From positions 1 through 61,019 of the forward strand of contig NZ_JAETGO010000004.1 in the NCBI RefSeq assembly GCF_016765695.1: a DNA stretch of 61,019 nt, read 5' to 3'. Each line of letters begins with the position of its first letter. Position 1 is the first letter of the stretch. A program made the position numbers and the translations under genes. Positions 60,965 to 61,019 of this stretch are shown piece after piece. Under the pieces are notes generated by a model. The model was not told where the DNA came from, ran no database searches, and worked only from the letters and a program-made list of their open reading frames with translations. Source of the DNA: Sporosalibacterium faouarense. Lineage in GTDB: Bacteria; Bacillota; Clostridia; Tissierellales; VENL01.

Positions 60965-61019
60965 GTGTGCCCAGCATGGGCACAGTCTATAGGGTGAAAG
61001 TCCTGAACACCGAAGGTGA
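60965..61019 (+). mobile_element. 5' end of a group II intron, cut by the window edge
   Basis: The sequence begins GTGTGCCCAGCATGGGCAC, a typical bacterial group II intron 5' end (GUGYG boundary and domain I stem GTGTGCCC/GGGCAC), followed by AGGGTGAAAGTCCTGAAC, the conserved GUGAAAGUCC stretch. It lies one or two bases after the T tract of the typA terminator, the location favoured by group IIC introns, which insert behind intrinsic terminators. The reverse transcriptase and the 3' end would lie beyond the window. Confidence 0.85.

Overview
The window is AT-rich DNA with dense same-strand operons, strong AGGAGG-type ribosome binding sites, frequent TTG/GTG starts, anaerobic (early-cobalt) corrin biosynthesis, a SpoVB-type flippase and two probable exosporium proteins. 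This points to an anaerobic, endospore-forming member of the Clostridia (Firmicutes). The genus cannot be fixed from the sequence alone. The left edge looks like the right end of an IS200/IS605-type element and the right edge is the 5' end of a group II intron, so the window may be a stretch bounded by repeats.

0-33 kb is a vitamin B12 region. It opens with an alpha-ribazole salvage pair (cblT-like ECF S component and cblS-like kinase). Four cobalamin riboswitches follow, each with intrinsic terminators downstream. Riboswitch 1 (about 3055) precedes a putative succinate/dicarboxylate exporter, sucC, sucD and a YitT protein, which is an unexpected target. Riboswitch 2 (about 9300) precedes cbiK, a ferredoxin, two Mg-chelatase-type ATPases and a CobN/BchH-type large subunit. 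Riboswitch 3 (about 17560) precedes btuFCD and then cbiA-C-D-E-T-L-F-G-H-J-X, which together cover corrin ring construction up to cobyrinate a,c-diamide. Riboswitch 4 (about 30200) precedes the cobalt ECF transporter cbiMNQO. The region therefore encodes three types of cobalt chelatase (CbiK, CbiX, CobN-type). Late steps (cbiP, cbiB, cobU, cobS, cobT, adenosyltransferase) and sirohydrochlorin synthesis are not in the window.

33-38.7 kb holds a Fur-box-controlled DUF3793-flavodoxin pair, recQ, an anchored hypothetical protein, an alkyltransferase-like protein and small membrane proteins. 38.7-42.1 kb is a decayed zone: a regulator remnant, a broken short-chain dehydrogenase, a 26-bp perfect inverted repeat and an amber-interrupted ORF surround one intact OFA-type transporter.

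42-52.8 kb holds housekeeping and accessory genes: HAM1-like NTPase, an off-consensus peptide deformylase, NUDIX hydrolase, CsaA, a TetR regulator, two CsxC-like spore proteins, an MFS exporter, an acetyltransferase, RidA, a membrane-anchored MutS-like ATPase and a ferredoxin-like protein behind paired CRP/FNR-like sites. 53-58.7 kb is an ascorbate-type PTS cluster: a PRD/EIIB/EIIA regulator, EIIB, EIIC and a split transketolase. typA follows, and a group II intron starts immediately after its terminator.

The most striking item is riboswitch 1. It suggests that B12 shortage switches on ATP-yielding release of succinate from succinyl-CoA, plus its export, as a bypass when B12-dependent methylmalonyl-CoA mutase cannot work.
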